A DNA stretch of 64,000 nt from RPQJ01 sp963696545 (GTDB lineage: Bacteria; Pseudomonadota; Gammaproteobacteria; Steroidobacterales; Steroidobacteraceae): contig CAVOKQ010000013.1 of the NCBI GenBank assembly GCA_963696545.1, positions 62,001 through 126,000 on the forward strand, in the 5' to 3' direction. The notes below the pieces were generated by a model that saw only the letters and a program-made list of their open reading frames with translations, had not been told where the DNA came from and made no database searches. Positions 27,348 to 38,200 of this stretch are shown piece after piece. The position numbers and the translations under genes are program-made. How positions within the stretch are numbered: position 1 is the stretch's first letter; every line of letters starts with the position of its first letter.

Positions 27348-28520
27348 CTATGCAGGGCGCCGGCTTCCTGCGTACAGGTCGAACAGCAGCAGCTTGCAGG
27401 GAATGCTGCCGTTCATCAGCGTGATGGCGCGGCTCGGCTTCAATCCGATCGCCTTGTAAGGCGACGCGCTGGCCGCGAGGATTGCAGCCCGCCATCCCGC
27501 AAATTTCTTCTTCAGCGTGTCGCCGACTTCTTCGTACAGCTGGCGCACCTCGCCCTCGTCGCTGCCGATGCGCTCGCCGTACGGCAGGTTCGTCACGATC
27601 AGTCCGCGCTCCGCGGGAGGCTCGACGTCCTGGAAGCGAGCGGTCGCAAAGTTGATGTAACGCTCGACGCGCGCATCGAGTGCGCTCTTGCGTGCCATCG
27701 CCACGAATTTCTCGCTGATGTCCGAGGCAAACACCGGTGCGATCGGCACCTCGAGTTTCTCGGCTCGTACCCGATCCTGCGTGGCGCGCCAGAGCTCGCG
27801 ATCGAAGTCTTTCAGCCATTCGAAGTGGAACTCGCCCTTCCTGCGATGAATCTGCGGTGCCTTGCGGACCGCGATCATTGCCGCCTCGATCGCAAGCGTG
27901 CCGCTGCCGCACATCGGATCGAGGACAGGCTGCGTGCCGTCATAGCCCGCCATGATCAGGATCGCGGCCGCCAGCGTTTCCTTGAGTGGTGCGGGATGTC
28001 CCTGCTCGCGGTAGCCGCGCTTGTGCAGCGACTTGCCCGACGTGTCCAGGCTCAGCATGCAGCGGCCACGCGCGAGGTGCGCCACGATGACGACCTTCGG
28101 CTCGTCCGTATCGACGCGCGGGACGGCATCCTCCGTACGCGCGAACACGTCGCGAATGGCCTCGCGCACCTGCGTGATGACCTGCTTCGGCGCCATGCCG
28201 CCGGCATCGGCATCGGCGCCGAGACTCTCGACCAGGAAACCGTGGCGTGCGTCGAACAGCTCCGGCCAGCGGATTCGCCGCGCCTGCGAGTGCAGCATTT
28301 GCGGCGTCGTCGCCGGCACTTCCTTGATGACGCGCAGGATCCGGCTCGCGGTCCGCAGCTTCAGGTGCAGTTCGTAGAAGAGCGCGTCGCTCGCCTCGAA
28401 TTCGACGGCACGGTAGCGCGGCGTGAGGTCGGTCGCGCCCAGCGCCTCCAACTCATGTATCAGCGCGGGCTTGGTTTCCTCGGGGCAGGTCGCGATCAGG
28501 CGCATTGGAATGTCGTTCAT
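27348..28520 (-). CDS. THUMP-domain class I SAM-dependent RNA methyltransferase (RlmL N-terminal-like)
   Basis: A 390-residue enzyme expected to methylate a guanine in 23S rRNA (N2-methylguanosine, like the N-terminal half of RlmKL/YcbY). An N-terminal THUMP region (to about residue 165) binds RNA. The SAM-binding block is VLDPMCGSGTLAIEAAMIA and the catalytic motif NLPYGERIG. There is no second, RlmK-like domain. The start overlaps the stop of the pullulanase upstream as ATGA, so translation is coupled to a secreted glucan-degrading enzyme, an unrelated function. The ~170 bases between its stop and the PIN gene hold nothing recognised except the promoter described. Confidence 0.9.
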   Translation of the reverse strand: MNDIPMRLIATCPEETKPALIHELEALGATDLTPRYRAVEFEASDALFYELHLKLRTASRILRVIKEVPATTPQMLHSQARRIRWPELFDARHGFLVESLGADADAGGMAPKQVITQVREAIRDVFARTEDAVPRVDTDEPKVVIVAHLARGRCMLSLDTSGKSLHKRGYREQGHPAPLKETLAAAILIMAGYDGTQPVLDPMCGSGTLAIEAAMIAVRKAPQIHRRKGEFHFEWLKDFDRELWRATQDRVRAEKLEVPIAPVFASDISEKFVAMARKSALDARVERYINFATARFQDVEPPAERGLIVTNLPYGERIGSDEGEVRQLYEEVGDTLKKKFAGWRAAILAASASPYKAIGLKPSRAITLMNGSIPCKLLLFDLYAGSRRPA

Positions 28521-31274
28521 GGTTGCGGATCTCGCATCGACGACTCCACGACGAACACGACCGCGGTCCGCGCCGGTACGGTGAAGCGCCCGGTCTCCGG
28601 ATCATAACGGGCCGCCTCGGTCGCTCTGCGGTCGGCGGCCGCGGGCGCGCGATGCGCCGGGTGCAGCACGTAGCGCTTGCCGCGCTCGCTTTCGAGCTGC
28701 AGCACATGCGGTTCGATGTCGACGTTGACCAGGTAGAGGACTTCATCGAAGCCTGCACCCGGATAGCCCTGGCCTTGCAGATGCCCTGCAATCACTTCCG
28801 GCACCTGCTGCGGCCCGGAATTCGGGAAACTCAAGCGCGCTTCGACGTCGGCTGCGGTCCGCATCCGGAACAGGCTCGAGCTCGAGCGGATCCTGAGCAG
28901 GTCCATGAACGCGGCCTGCGTCGACGCGATGTCGGCTGGCGACGGCTTGAGTCGGGGGTCGGCCAGTCGCGGTCGCATCAATGGCCAGCTGCCTGAGTTG
29001 TCCTGCGCCGGCGGCAGGCCGCTGCCGAAGAAGTTGTCGCGGGCGGTCCAGTCCACGCGATTGAACCAGTCGCCCGAGTTGAAACTGTTGCGGTCCATCG
29101 ACTTGCTGCGCAGCAGCTCGAAGCCGGCGTGCCAGTAGGCGATGCCCTGGCTGAAAGCGTTCAACGCCGCGGCGAGAACCTGCACCCGCGCACGTTCCGC
29201 GCTCGAGGTCGCGAGCGGCAGCTTGAACGCGTCGAGGTCGTACAGCGTCTGGTTGTCGTGGTTCTCGACATAGTTGACCACTTCGCCCGGCGAGGTCACG
29301 TATCCCGCGGGCTGCTGCCCGCCATAGGTGATCTGCTCGAGTCGCAGGTCCTGGCCGTCGAATGTCCGCAGCCGGTAGCTGCGCAGCGAACCGGCCAGCC
29401 CCGCGCGAACCATGTCGGCGGTGCGCATCAGGTCGGTTTCGGTCGCAACATCGCGCGCGTCGGTATTGGCATCGTAATGCAGGCCGTTCACGTAGCCCTG
29501 CCTGCGCACCTGGTCCAGGCCGTTGTCGCCGGCACCACCGCCGCGGATCGCGTCGCGTGCCCGGTCGCTGAAAGTCGCGATGCCGCTGCCGTTCAGCGCC
29601 AGCTGCGAGGCCTGCACGAAGCGTGCGCCGTCGGCGACCTCGCCGAAATTCCAGCCTTCGCCGAGCAGCAACACTTCGCGACCGGTCGCGGCGTTGACGC
29701 GACGCTGCAGTTCCTCCATCGCGGCCCGCGGCTGGTGGCCCATCAGGTCGAACCTGAACGAATCGATGCCGTACTCGCGGGCCCAGGTCACGACCGAGTC
29801 GGTCATCAGCTTCGCCATCATCCGGTGCTCGGTGGCCGTGTTCGCGCAGCAGGTCGAGGTTGCGACGCGACCAGCCTCGTCGAGCCGGTGGTAGTAGCCG
29901 GGCACGATGCGATCGAGCACCGACCAGCGATCCTGCCCGGCCGCATACGTGTGGTTGTAGACGACGTCCATGCCCACGCGCAGGCCGGCCTGGTGCAGCG
30001 CCTGGACCATGCGCCGGAACTCGACGATGCGTATCGCACCGTTCGCAGGATCGGTCGCGTAGCTGCCCTCGGGTGCCGTGAAGTGCACAGGGTCGTAGCC
30101 CCAGTTGAAGCAGTCGCGTTGGCTCACCGCCATCACCGTTGCCTGCTGCGATTCGCTGTCGGCAGATCCGGCCGGCCTCGGGGTCACGCAACCCTGCTCG
30201 GGCACCGTGCCGAAGTCGAACACCGGCAGCAGGTGGACGTCTGTGACGCCGGCCGACGGCGAGCGCTTTCAGGTGACGCATGCCGTCGGTGTGCGGCTGC
30301 GTGAATGCGAGGTACTTGCCGCGATACTCCGGACGCACGCTGTCGTCGCCCGCCGAGAAGTCGCGCACGTGCAGTTCGTAGATCACCGCGTCGGTGGGAC
30401 TGTGCACACGGTCCGGCGCAGGCGTGCGGTCCCATCCCGGTGGTTTCAGGTCCGGTGCCTGCAGGTTCGCGATGTAGCCGCGGCGCGAATCGGTCGTCAG
30501 GCTGACGGCATACGGATCCGTCACGCGATTGCGCACCACGCCGGTTCCGTCGACGTGTACGTCGACGAGGAACGTGTAGTACATGCCCGAAAGGTCGCGG
30601 CCGATCGTCGCAGACCAGACGCCGGTCTGCGGGTCGCGCTGCATTTCCTGCAGCGATTGCGCAGGGCCGTCGCCGGTGCGGTGCAGGCACAGTGCCACGT
30701 TGCGCGCGGTTGGCGCCCAGATTGCGAATCTCGTGCGATCGGGAGCAACCGTCACGCCCAGCTGCGCGTCCGTTGCCGCTGCGTAGAGTCCGTCCAGTGC
30801 GCCGGGCGACTGCAGGCGCGTCGCACGCATCACGCGACCGTCGGCGTCCTCCTGCACGAGAAGCGATTGTTCCCGGTGGAGCGTCCGCAGGGTGTCGGCG
30901 TCCGCTGGCGCTCGCAATGTGACGCCGGCCGCGACATGGCGATACTGCGCGGCGAGTTCCGCGGGCAATGCGTCCGTGTACACCTCCAGGCCCAGCGCAC
31001 TGTCGGCACCGATCACTCGCGCGCCGGGTTCCGCGACGGCCTGGCCGTCGGCGGAGTGGAGCAGTCGAAATCGCCCGTTGCCGTCGACGCCTGGCCAGCG
31101 CACCAGCCACGGATCGAGCCAGACGGCGCGGGCGTCGGGAATCGCTGCAACCGGCGCGGGCCGCAGTACGCTCGCGTAGTCTCCGGTATCGCAATCCGCG
31201 AGTGTCGGCAGTGTGTCCGCTGGCGCGGCCATTGCAGCACCCAGCGCAACGACGGCCAGCACTGGTCTCAACAC
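28517..31274 (-). CDS. pulA: Pullulanase-type alpha-1,6-glucosidase (GH13), secreted, one frameshift
   Basis: A debranching enzyme of about 915 residues that hydrolyses alpha-1,6 bonds in pullulan or branched alpha-glucans. A signal peptide follows GTG 31274 (GAGGA lies just upstream). A CBM48-like region precedes DAVIYELHVRDFS. The GH13 motifs are DVVYNHTY, FRFDLMGH (nucleophile Asp), LLGEGWNFGE (acid/base Glu) and VENHDNQTL; FNWGYDPVHF is typical of type I pullulanases. A one-base indel near 30250-30270 separates the N-terminal third from the catalytic frame. It probably acts in the periplasm or outside. The stop overlaps the methyltransferase start. Confidence 0.88.
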
Positions 31275-31347
31275 AGATTCCTCGGTGTTCCTGTCGAGCA
31301 ATGATGCCACTGCGAGGGACCGGCAATCTCCCCGATCGCAGGAAGTG

Positions 31348-32097
31348 TCAGGCCCCGCGAGTCGCCATCAGGGCTTCCAGTCGATCGCTTTCCTTCTTGA
31401 CGACCCCGTAGCACTCGCAGCACAGCTGCTCGAGCTTCGGCCTGTCCAGCACCGTGATGTGGCCGCGGCTGTAGCGGATCACCCCGTGCTTCTGGAGCTT
31501 GCCGGCGGCCTCGGTGACGCCTTCGCGGCGCACGCCGAGCATGTTCGCGATCAGTTCCTGGGTCATGACCAGTTCGTTCGACGACAGCCGGTCGAGCGAC
31601 AGCAGCAGCCACCGGCACAGTTGCTGGTCCACCGAATGATGACGGTTGCAGACCGCGGTCTGTGCCATCTGCGTGATCAGCGCCTGCGTGTAGCGCAGCA
31701 GCAGCAGATGCAGGCCGCCATTGCGATGGAACTCATCCTTCAGTCGTTGTCCGGCGAGCCGGTAGGCGTGGCCAGCACTCTGCACGATCGCTCGGCTCGG
31801 CGTCGTCTCGCCACCCATGAACAACGCGATGCCGATCAGGCCATCGTGGCCCACGATCGAAATCTCGGCCGACGCGCCGCTTTCCATCACGTACAGCAGC
31901 GAAACGATGCAGTCGGTCGGGAAATAGACGTGGCGCTGGCGATCGCCCGGCTCGTACAGCACCTTGCCGAGCGGCATCGCAATGAGCTTCAGGTGCGGGT
32001 AGAGACGTTCGCGCTCCTCCGGCGGCAGCGCGGCCAGCAGTCGATTGCGCTCTGGGGTGTGCGCGCCGGACAGGGGGGTCTTGAGCAAGGCGACCAT
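31348..32097 (-). CDS. Crp/Fnr-family transcriptional regulator
   Basis: A 249-residue regulator from ATG 32097 (an ATG at 32151 would add 18 residues). The N-terminal cyclic-nucleotide-like domain starts NRLLAALPPEERERLYPHLK, with VYFPTDCIVSLLYVMESG and IVGHDGLIGIALFMGG. The C-terminal winged helix-turn-helix is MTQELIANMLGVRREGVTEAAGKLQKHGVIRYSRG. There is no Fnr-type Cys cluster, so oxygen sensing through an iron-sulfur cluster is unlikely. It lies between the glucan synthase and pullulanase genes in the same direction, 73 bases before the pullulanase start. It may control the block, but its ligand is unknown. Confidence 0.88.
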   Translation of the reverse strand: MVALLKTPLSGAHTPERNRLLAALPPEERERLYPHLKLIAMPLGKVLYEPGDRQRHVYFPTDCIVSLLYVMESGASAEISIVGHDGLIGIALFMGGETTPSRAIVQSAGHAYRLAGQRLKDEFHRNGGLHLLLLRYTQALITQMAQTAVCNRHHSVDQQLCRWLLLSLDRLSSNELVMTQELIANMLGVRREGVTEAAGKLQKHGVIRYSRGHITVLDRPKLEQLCCECYGVVKKESDRLEALMATRGA

Positions 32098-32275
32098 CCA
32101 CGACTGGAGTCCAGAATCAGTATACAGCGACCTCCCGAGGCTGGTCGGCATGTTCGCTGGCGTACCGATGGCTCGCTCAACAGGAACAGTCCTGTGCGCG
32201 GTTGTGACCAGGGCCGGAGTTACAGTGCACCGAATGACCGAAGCCGGCGCAACGCCAGCCGTGCAAACCGCGTAC

Positions 32276-35200
32276 TCAGCGTCGTGGCCTGCCGAGCACC
32301 ATTCGCACGAAGTGGGCAGCTCCGTCGTCGACCAGCGCCATCGTCGTCGGGCACCCGTCCAGCCGCAGGCCGTCGAGCTCAACGTAGCTCACTCCGCGGC
32401 TGACACGTTCAGGGTTCTCGACCACGATCGTGTAGGTCGTGTCGTGATGCCTGAATGCGATCTCGAAGCCAGGCCAGTGTGCGGGAATGCAGGGATCGAC
32501 TCGCAGGCTGCTGCCCTGCACGCGAAAGCCGAGGATCCACTCGAGCCCCGCTCGATACATCCAGCCAGCCGCGCCGGTGTACCAGGTCCAGCCTCCGCGT
32601 CCGACATGCGGTGCCACGGAATAGATGTCCGCTGCGACGACGTACGGCTCGACCTTGTACCGATGCACGTCGGCGCGCGTGGTCGCGCGGTTGACCGGAT
32701 TGAGCATCGAGAACAATGCCGCTGCCTTGTCGGCCTGCCCGAGCTCGTGCGAACGCGATCACCGACCACGTCGCTGCATGGGTGTACTGGCCGCCGTTCT
32801 CGCGAATGCCGGGTGGGTAGCCCTTGATGTAACCGGGGTCGCGCGGGGTCCGGTCGAACGGCGGCTCGAACAGCAGCGCAAGAGCGCTGTCGCGATCGAT
32901 CAGCCGATGCTCCACGGCCGCCATCGCCTCGGCGGCGCGGCTCGGGTCCGCGGCTCCGGACATGACGCTCCACGATTGCGCAATGGAATCGATCCGGCAT
33001 TCGTCGCTCGCGGCCGATCCCAGCGGCGACCCATCGTCGAAATAGCCACGCCGATACCAGCCGCCGTCCCACGCATCCCGTTCGAGTGCGTCCTGCAGTG
33101 CCGCAGCGTGTGCCACCCATCGCGCGCTTCGCGCAGTCTCCCCGCGCGCGCTCGCAACGGGCGCAAACGCGCTGAGTGTCGCGTGCAGGAACCAGCCGAG
33201 CCACGTGCTCTCGCCGCGACCCAGTTCGCCCATCCGATTCATGCCGTCGTTCCAGTCGCCGGTGCCGATCAGGGGCAGCCCATGCGTCGCCCACGGCCAG
33301 GCTCTGGTCCAGTGCGCGCGCGCAGTGTTCGAAGAGGGTGGCGGTCTCGTCCGCGGTTGCAGGCTGGAAGTATGCGTCGTGCTCACCCGGGCCCAGTGCC
33401 TGGCCTTCGATGAACGGCACGCTCTCGTCGAGTACCGCGGCGTCACCCGTGGTTGCGACGTAGTGCTGCGTTGCGTATGCGAGCCAGACGCGATCGTCGG
33501 CAATGCGCGTGCGAACACCCTGGCCGGCGGCAGGCAGCCACCAGTGCTGCACGTCGCCCTCGATGAACTGCCGGCCGGCAGCGCGCAGCAGGTGCTCGCG
33601 TGCCAGTGCAGGCCGCGACACCGCGATCGCCATCGCGTCCTGCAGCTGGTCGCGAAAGCCATAGGCGCCGCTCGCCTGATAGAACGCGGCTCGCGCCCAC
33701 ATGCGGCAAGCGAGGGCCTGGTACAGCATCCAGCGGTTCAGGATGATGTCCATCGAACGGTCCGGCGTCCTGACCTGGACGGTCCCGAGCGACCTGGTTC
33801 CAGTGCGCGACGACCCCGCGAAAGATCGCGTCGAGGTCCGCCGATCGATACTGCTCCACCAGCGCCTGCGCACTGCTGGTGTCGTTCGCCTCGCCCAGCA
33901 GGAAGACGACTTCCGCGGTGGCGCCCGGCTCCAGATGAACAGACGTCTGCAGCGCGCCGCACGGATCGAAGCCGGCGCCTACGTGCTGCGAAAGTTGCCC
34001 GGTTCCAGGAGCGCGGCCGGCGCCGCGAGCGTGCCGTGGCGCCCAGGAATTCCCGCCGGTCCCCGGTCCACTCGTGTCTGGAGCCCGGCGAGGTCCGCGA
34101 AAGCCACGCGCGACCCGAACGAAATGTTCCACGGGTTGCGTGCGAACATCGCGCCTGTCCGGGTGTCGATCTCGGTGACGATGAACGGCGCAGCGTCGGA
34201 GCGCGACGTGCCGAGCACCCATTCCACGTATGCGGTGACCGAGAGCCGGCGTGTGCGGGCGGAAACGTTGCGGATGGTCAGTCGCGAGATCTTGATCGGG
34301 TCCTCGAGCGGCACGTACATCAGCAGGTCGAGCGCGATGCCATGCGACTCGTGCTCGAAACGGCTGTAGCCCTGGCCATGACGAGCCGAGTGGAATGCAT
34401 TGCGGTCGTGAATCGGCGCCGCCGTCGGACCCCACAGCTGGCCGGTGTCCTCATCGCGCAGGTAGATCGCCTCGCCCGGGCGATCGGTGACGGGGTCGTT
34501 CGACCACGGCGTCAGCTGGTTGTCGCGGCTGTTCAGCGACCAGGTGAAGCCGCTGCCTTCCGCGGCGACCTGGAACCCGAATGCAGGGTTCGCGACGACG
34601 TTGATCCACGGCGCGGGAGTCGACTGCCCGGGCGCAAGCAGCGTGGCGTACTCGGTGCCATTCTCCGCAAAACCGCCGAGCCCGTTGAAGAACTCGAGTT
34701 CACGAGGTGCGGGCCCGGCCGCGACGCCTTCCGTTCGTGAGGGCCGGCCCGGCGCACTGCGCGCGCTGCGCGACACGGGCGCGGCTGCTCGATCGAGTTG
34801 ATCCGCGAGACTCCCGCGCTGTGCGACCAGCACCACGCGGGCGACGGAGCAGAGCGCGTCGTGCGTAGTCGCCGGCATCAAGTCCGAGCGGAGGATGAAG
34901 ACGGAGCCGCGCGCGCTGTCCGCTGCGATCTGTCCGCGCGGTCTGGCCCGTGCGCTGCAGCGTCTCCAGGGCAACCTGCAGGTCCTGCACATACGACGAC
35001 GCGCGCTCGTTCAGGATCACCAGGTCGACCGCGAGTTGCTTCATCCGCCAGTATTCGTGAGCCTGCAGCAGCTGGCGTGCGATCGCGATGTCGTCGACAT
35101 CGTCGATCCGCAGCAGCACGATCGGCAGGTCGCCGGAAATGCCGTGGCCCCAGAGCGCCGCTGGACCGGCGCCGCCGCGACGGATTGCTGCCGACGACGG

Positions 35201-38200
35201 CCGCAGCGACGCGTCGGCGAACAGCACGTGCCCCGCCAGGCGCTGGAACAGGCTGGCCTCGGCTGCCGTGATGCCCAGGTGCCGCAACTGCACCTGCGCC
35301 TGGGTCCAGGCCAGCGTGCTGGCGCGCACGAATGCGTTGGCGTCGTGGTGCTTGTCGAGCAGGTCCAGCACCTGCTGGCGGGTCGACGCTACGACAGTCC
35401 AGAAGGCAATGCGTGCCGTGGCGCCGGCTGCCACGCGCACCCGGTAGCGCAACGCGAAGACAGGGTCGAGTACCGTGCCGACGGTGTTCGAAAGTCGCCG
35501 TCCATCCGCCAGCGCAATCGCGTCCCGGACCTCGCGGCCACGGCCCAGGAATCGCGCCCGGTCGGTCTCGACCTCGACGGCGCCCAGCACCTCGCCCTCG
35601 ATGATCGCCTGCTGCGCCACCCAGACCTCCGGCTCGCCCGGGCGATCGCTTGCGGCGCGTCGCCAGGATCGCGCCGAGCCTGGGCACGAACTCGGTCTGC
35701 ACGAAGAGCTTGGAGAATGCCGGGTGCGCCTGGTCCGCGGCGGGCGGCGCCAGCACCAGCTCGGCAGTACGACGTCACCTCGATGTCCCGCAGGCGGCCG
35801 CCGTTGTTCGTGATCGAGAGGCGGCGCACCTCGGCGTCGTCTTCGGGCGACACGACGATCTCGAGCAGTGTCGCGATTCCCCGCTCGGTTCGTGACAGCT
35901 CGGCGCGATCCTCGCGAGAACGCTGCTTCGTAGCTGTCCGCAACGGTGCCGCAAGGTTGATGACCCGCCGACCACACGCGGCCGCTTTCGACGTCGCGCA
36001 GGAACAGGTAGCTGCCCGCGTCGTCACGGGTGGAGTCTTCGCGCCAGCGGGTGATGGCGAGGTCGCGCCAGCGGCTGTAGCCCGAGCCGGCCGCGGTCAG
36101 CATCACTGCATAGCGTCCGTTCGAAAGCAGGTGTGCCTGCGGCGTGGCGTCGTCCGCTGTGTGCAGCCGCCTTGCCTTCGGGAAGCGGCAGGTTGCCGAT
36201 TCGTGCCGATGTCCTGACTTCCTCGGCCCGCGGGTGAGCCACGGATACGTCGCGTGGCGTGCGTTCCTGCAGCAGCAACTCGGTGGCCTGCACCTGCGGT
36301 TCGGCATGGAAGCGCTCGCGCATGATCCCGCCCAGCAGAGTGTTGGCGATGGCCACGATGGTCATGCCCTGGTGGTGGGCCATGTATGCGCGGACGATCG
36401 CGAATGTGGCACCCTGCGGCACGCGGCTGCGCGTGTAGTCGAGTGCCTCGTAGAAACCGTAGCGTCCGACCGCGCCGAGCGACGCGAGTCGCACGAGGTT
36501 CTCCGTCGCGCTGCGCGGGTCGATCATCGCGGCCAGTGCCGTCGCGTAGGGCGCGACGACGGCGTTCTCGCTCAGCCCGCGCTTCAGGCCCAGTCCAGGC
36601 ACGCCGAAGTTCGAGTACTGATAGGTGAGTTCCAGGTCGCGCGCGTTGTAGGCGGACTCGGACACGCCCCAGGGCAATGCCGAGCACGTGGCCATACTCC
36701 ACCTGGCGCCGAACGATCAGGCGGCTCGTCTGCTCGAGCAGGCTGCCGGCCGGTGCGCGCATCACCAGCGACGGCATCAGGTATTCGAACATCGACCCCG
36801 ACCACGAGATCAGCGCTGCGCCGTGGCCGATGGCCGTGACCGGCCTGCCCAGGCGGAACCAGTGCCGCGTGGCGACGTCGCCCTTGGCGATGGCGAAGAA
36901 ACTCGCGAGCCGCGCCTCGGACGCGAGCAGGTCGTAGCAGCTCGGGTCGAGCGTGCCGTCGGAGCAGCGATAGCCCGATCGACAGCAGCCGGCGCTGTGG
37001 GTCGACGAGGAAGCCGAACTCCATCGCGTCCGCGATGCCCCTTGCCCTCATTTCGACCGCGGCCAGGCGCTGCTCGAGGGCGCGTCTGCTGCTGTCCGTC
37101 AGCATGACGTCCCGGTGCCAGCTTGCGATCGAGCGCTGCAGGGCCTCACACCAGAACAGCAGTTCGCCGCGGGCCTGATCGAAGCCATTGCAATCCAGGG
37201 TTCGCACGATTTCCAGGACGGAGGCGGCGAGAGTGGCAAGGTCCTGCAGCCTGGCCGCAACGGCGACCCCGGCGGCGTCGATGCCGTGCAAGGAGACCGC
37301 GATCGCGTCGAGTCCTTCGTCGAGGCGTGGCCACTCGACGCAGTCGGCGGAGAGCTGCGCCGGAATCGCATGCTGCGCCTCGCGTGCGAGCAGCAGCGAG
37401 TCTCCGACGCCGGCAGCAGCGACTCGAACCGCCGTGCGATTGGATATCCACTCCAGGGCAGCATTGGCGACGGTAACCAGGTGCGCTGCGAAGTTGCCGC
37501 TGTCGACGGTCGATACGTAGCGCGGTTCCAACGGACGCAGATCGCCGGTGTCGTACCAGTTGTAGTAAGTGGCCGCGGAATCGCTGCAGGCGGTCCAGCG
37601 TCGCGAGCGTAGCTTCCAGTCGCTCCACGGCGTCGATCGTGCCGGTCCAGCCGAAATCACGTGCGCTGACCGTAGCAAGCAGGTACAGGCCGATGTTCGT
37701 GGGCGAAGTTCGCCGCGCCAGCACCGGGTTCGGATCTTCCTGGAAGTTGTCCGGCGGCAGCATGTGATCGCCGGCTGTGACGAACGTCTCGAAGTAGCGC
37801 CAGGTCCGGCGAGCGACGAGTCGCAGCGTGCGCGAATCGGCAACGGTGACCGGAAACTCCTTGTCGGCGCCTGGAGCGCGACTGATCCACAGCGCGATGG
37901 CCGGCGAGCAGATCCAGAGAATCGCAAACGGGGCCGCAATCCACGCAGCCCCGCTTCCGGCGAGCAGCACCACTATCGTGCCGGCGACCGTGATGACGAC
38001 GCCGCCACCCATGCTGCGATAGAAGCCCGCGAGGTCCGGTCTCGCGCTGAGCGATGACTGAGCCGCAGTGACCCACTCGAGCAGGTCGCGGTGACTGATG
38101 CAGAGGCGATACAGCGTCCGGCCGATGGCGTCGGTCATCAGCCACGCCTGGTGCGGCAGGAACGTGACCTGGAAGGCCATCTGCCGCGCTGACAACCAGA

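Noticed and set aside
34895..36217. 440-residue plus-strand frame inside the glucan-synthase region
   Set aside because: Appears long because the real minus-strand gene is frameshifted here; all GH94 motifs are on the minus strand.
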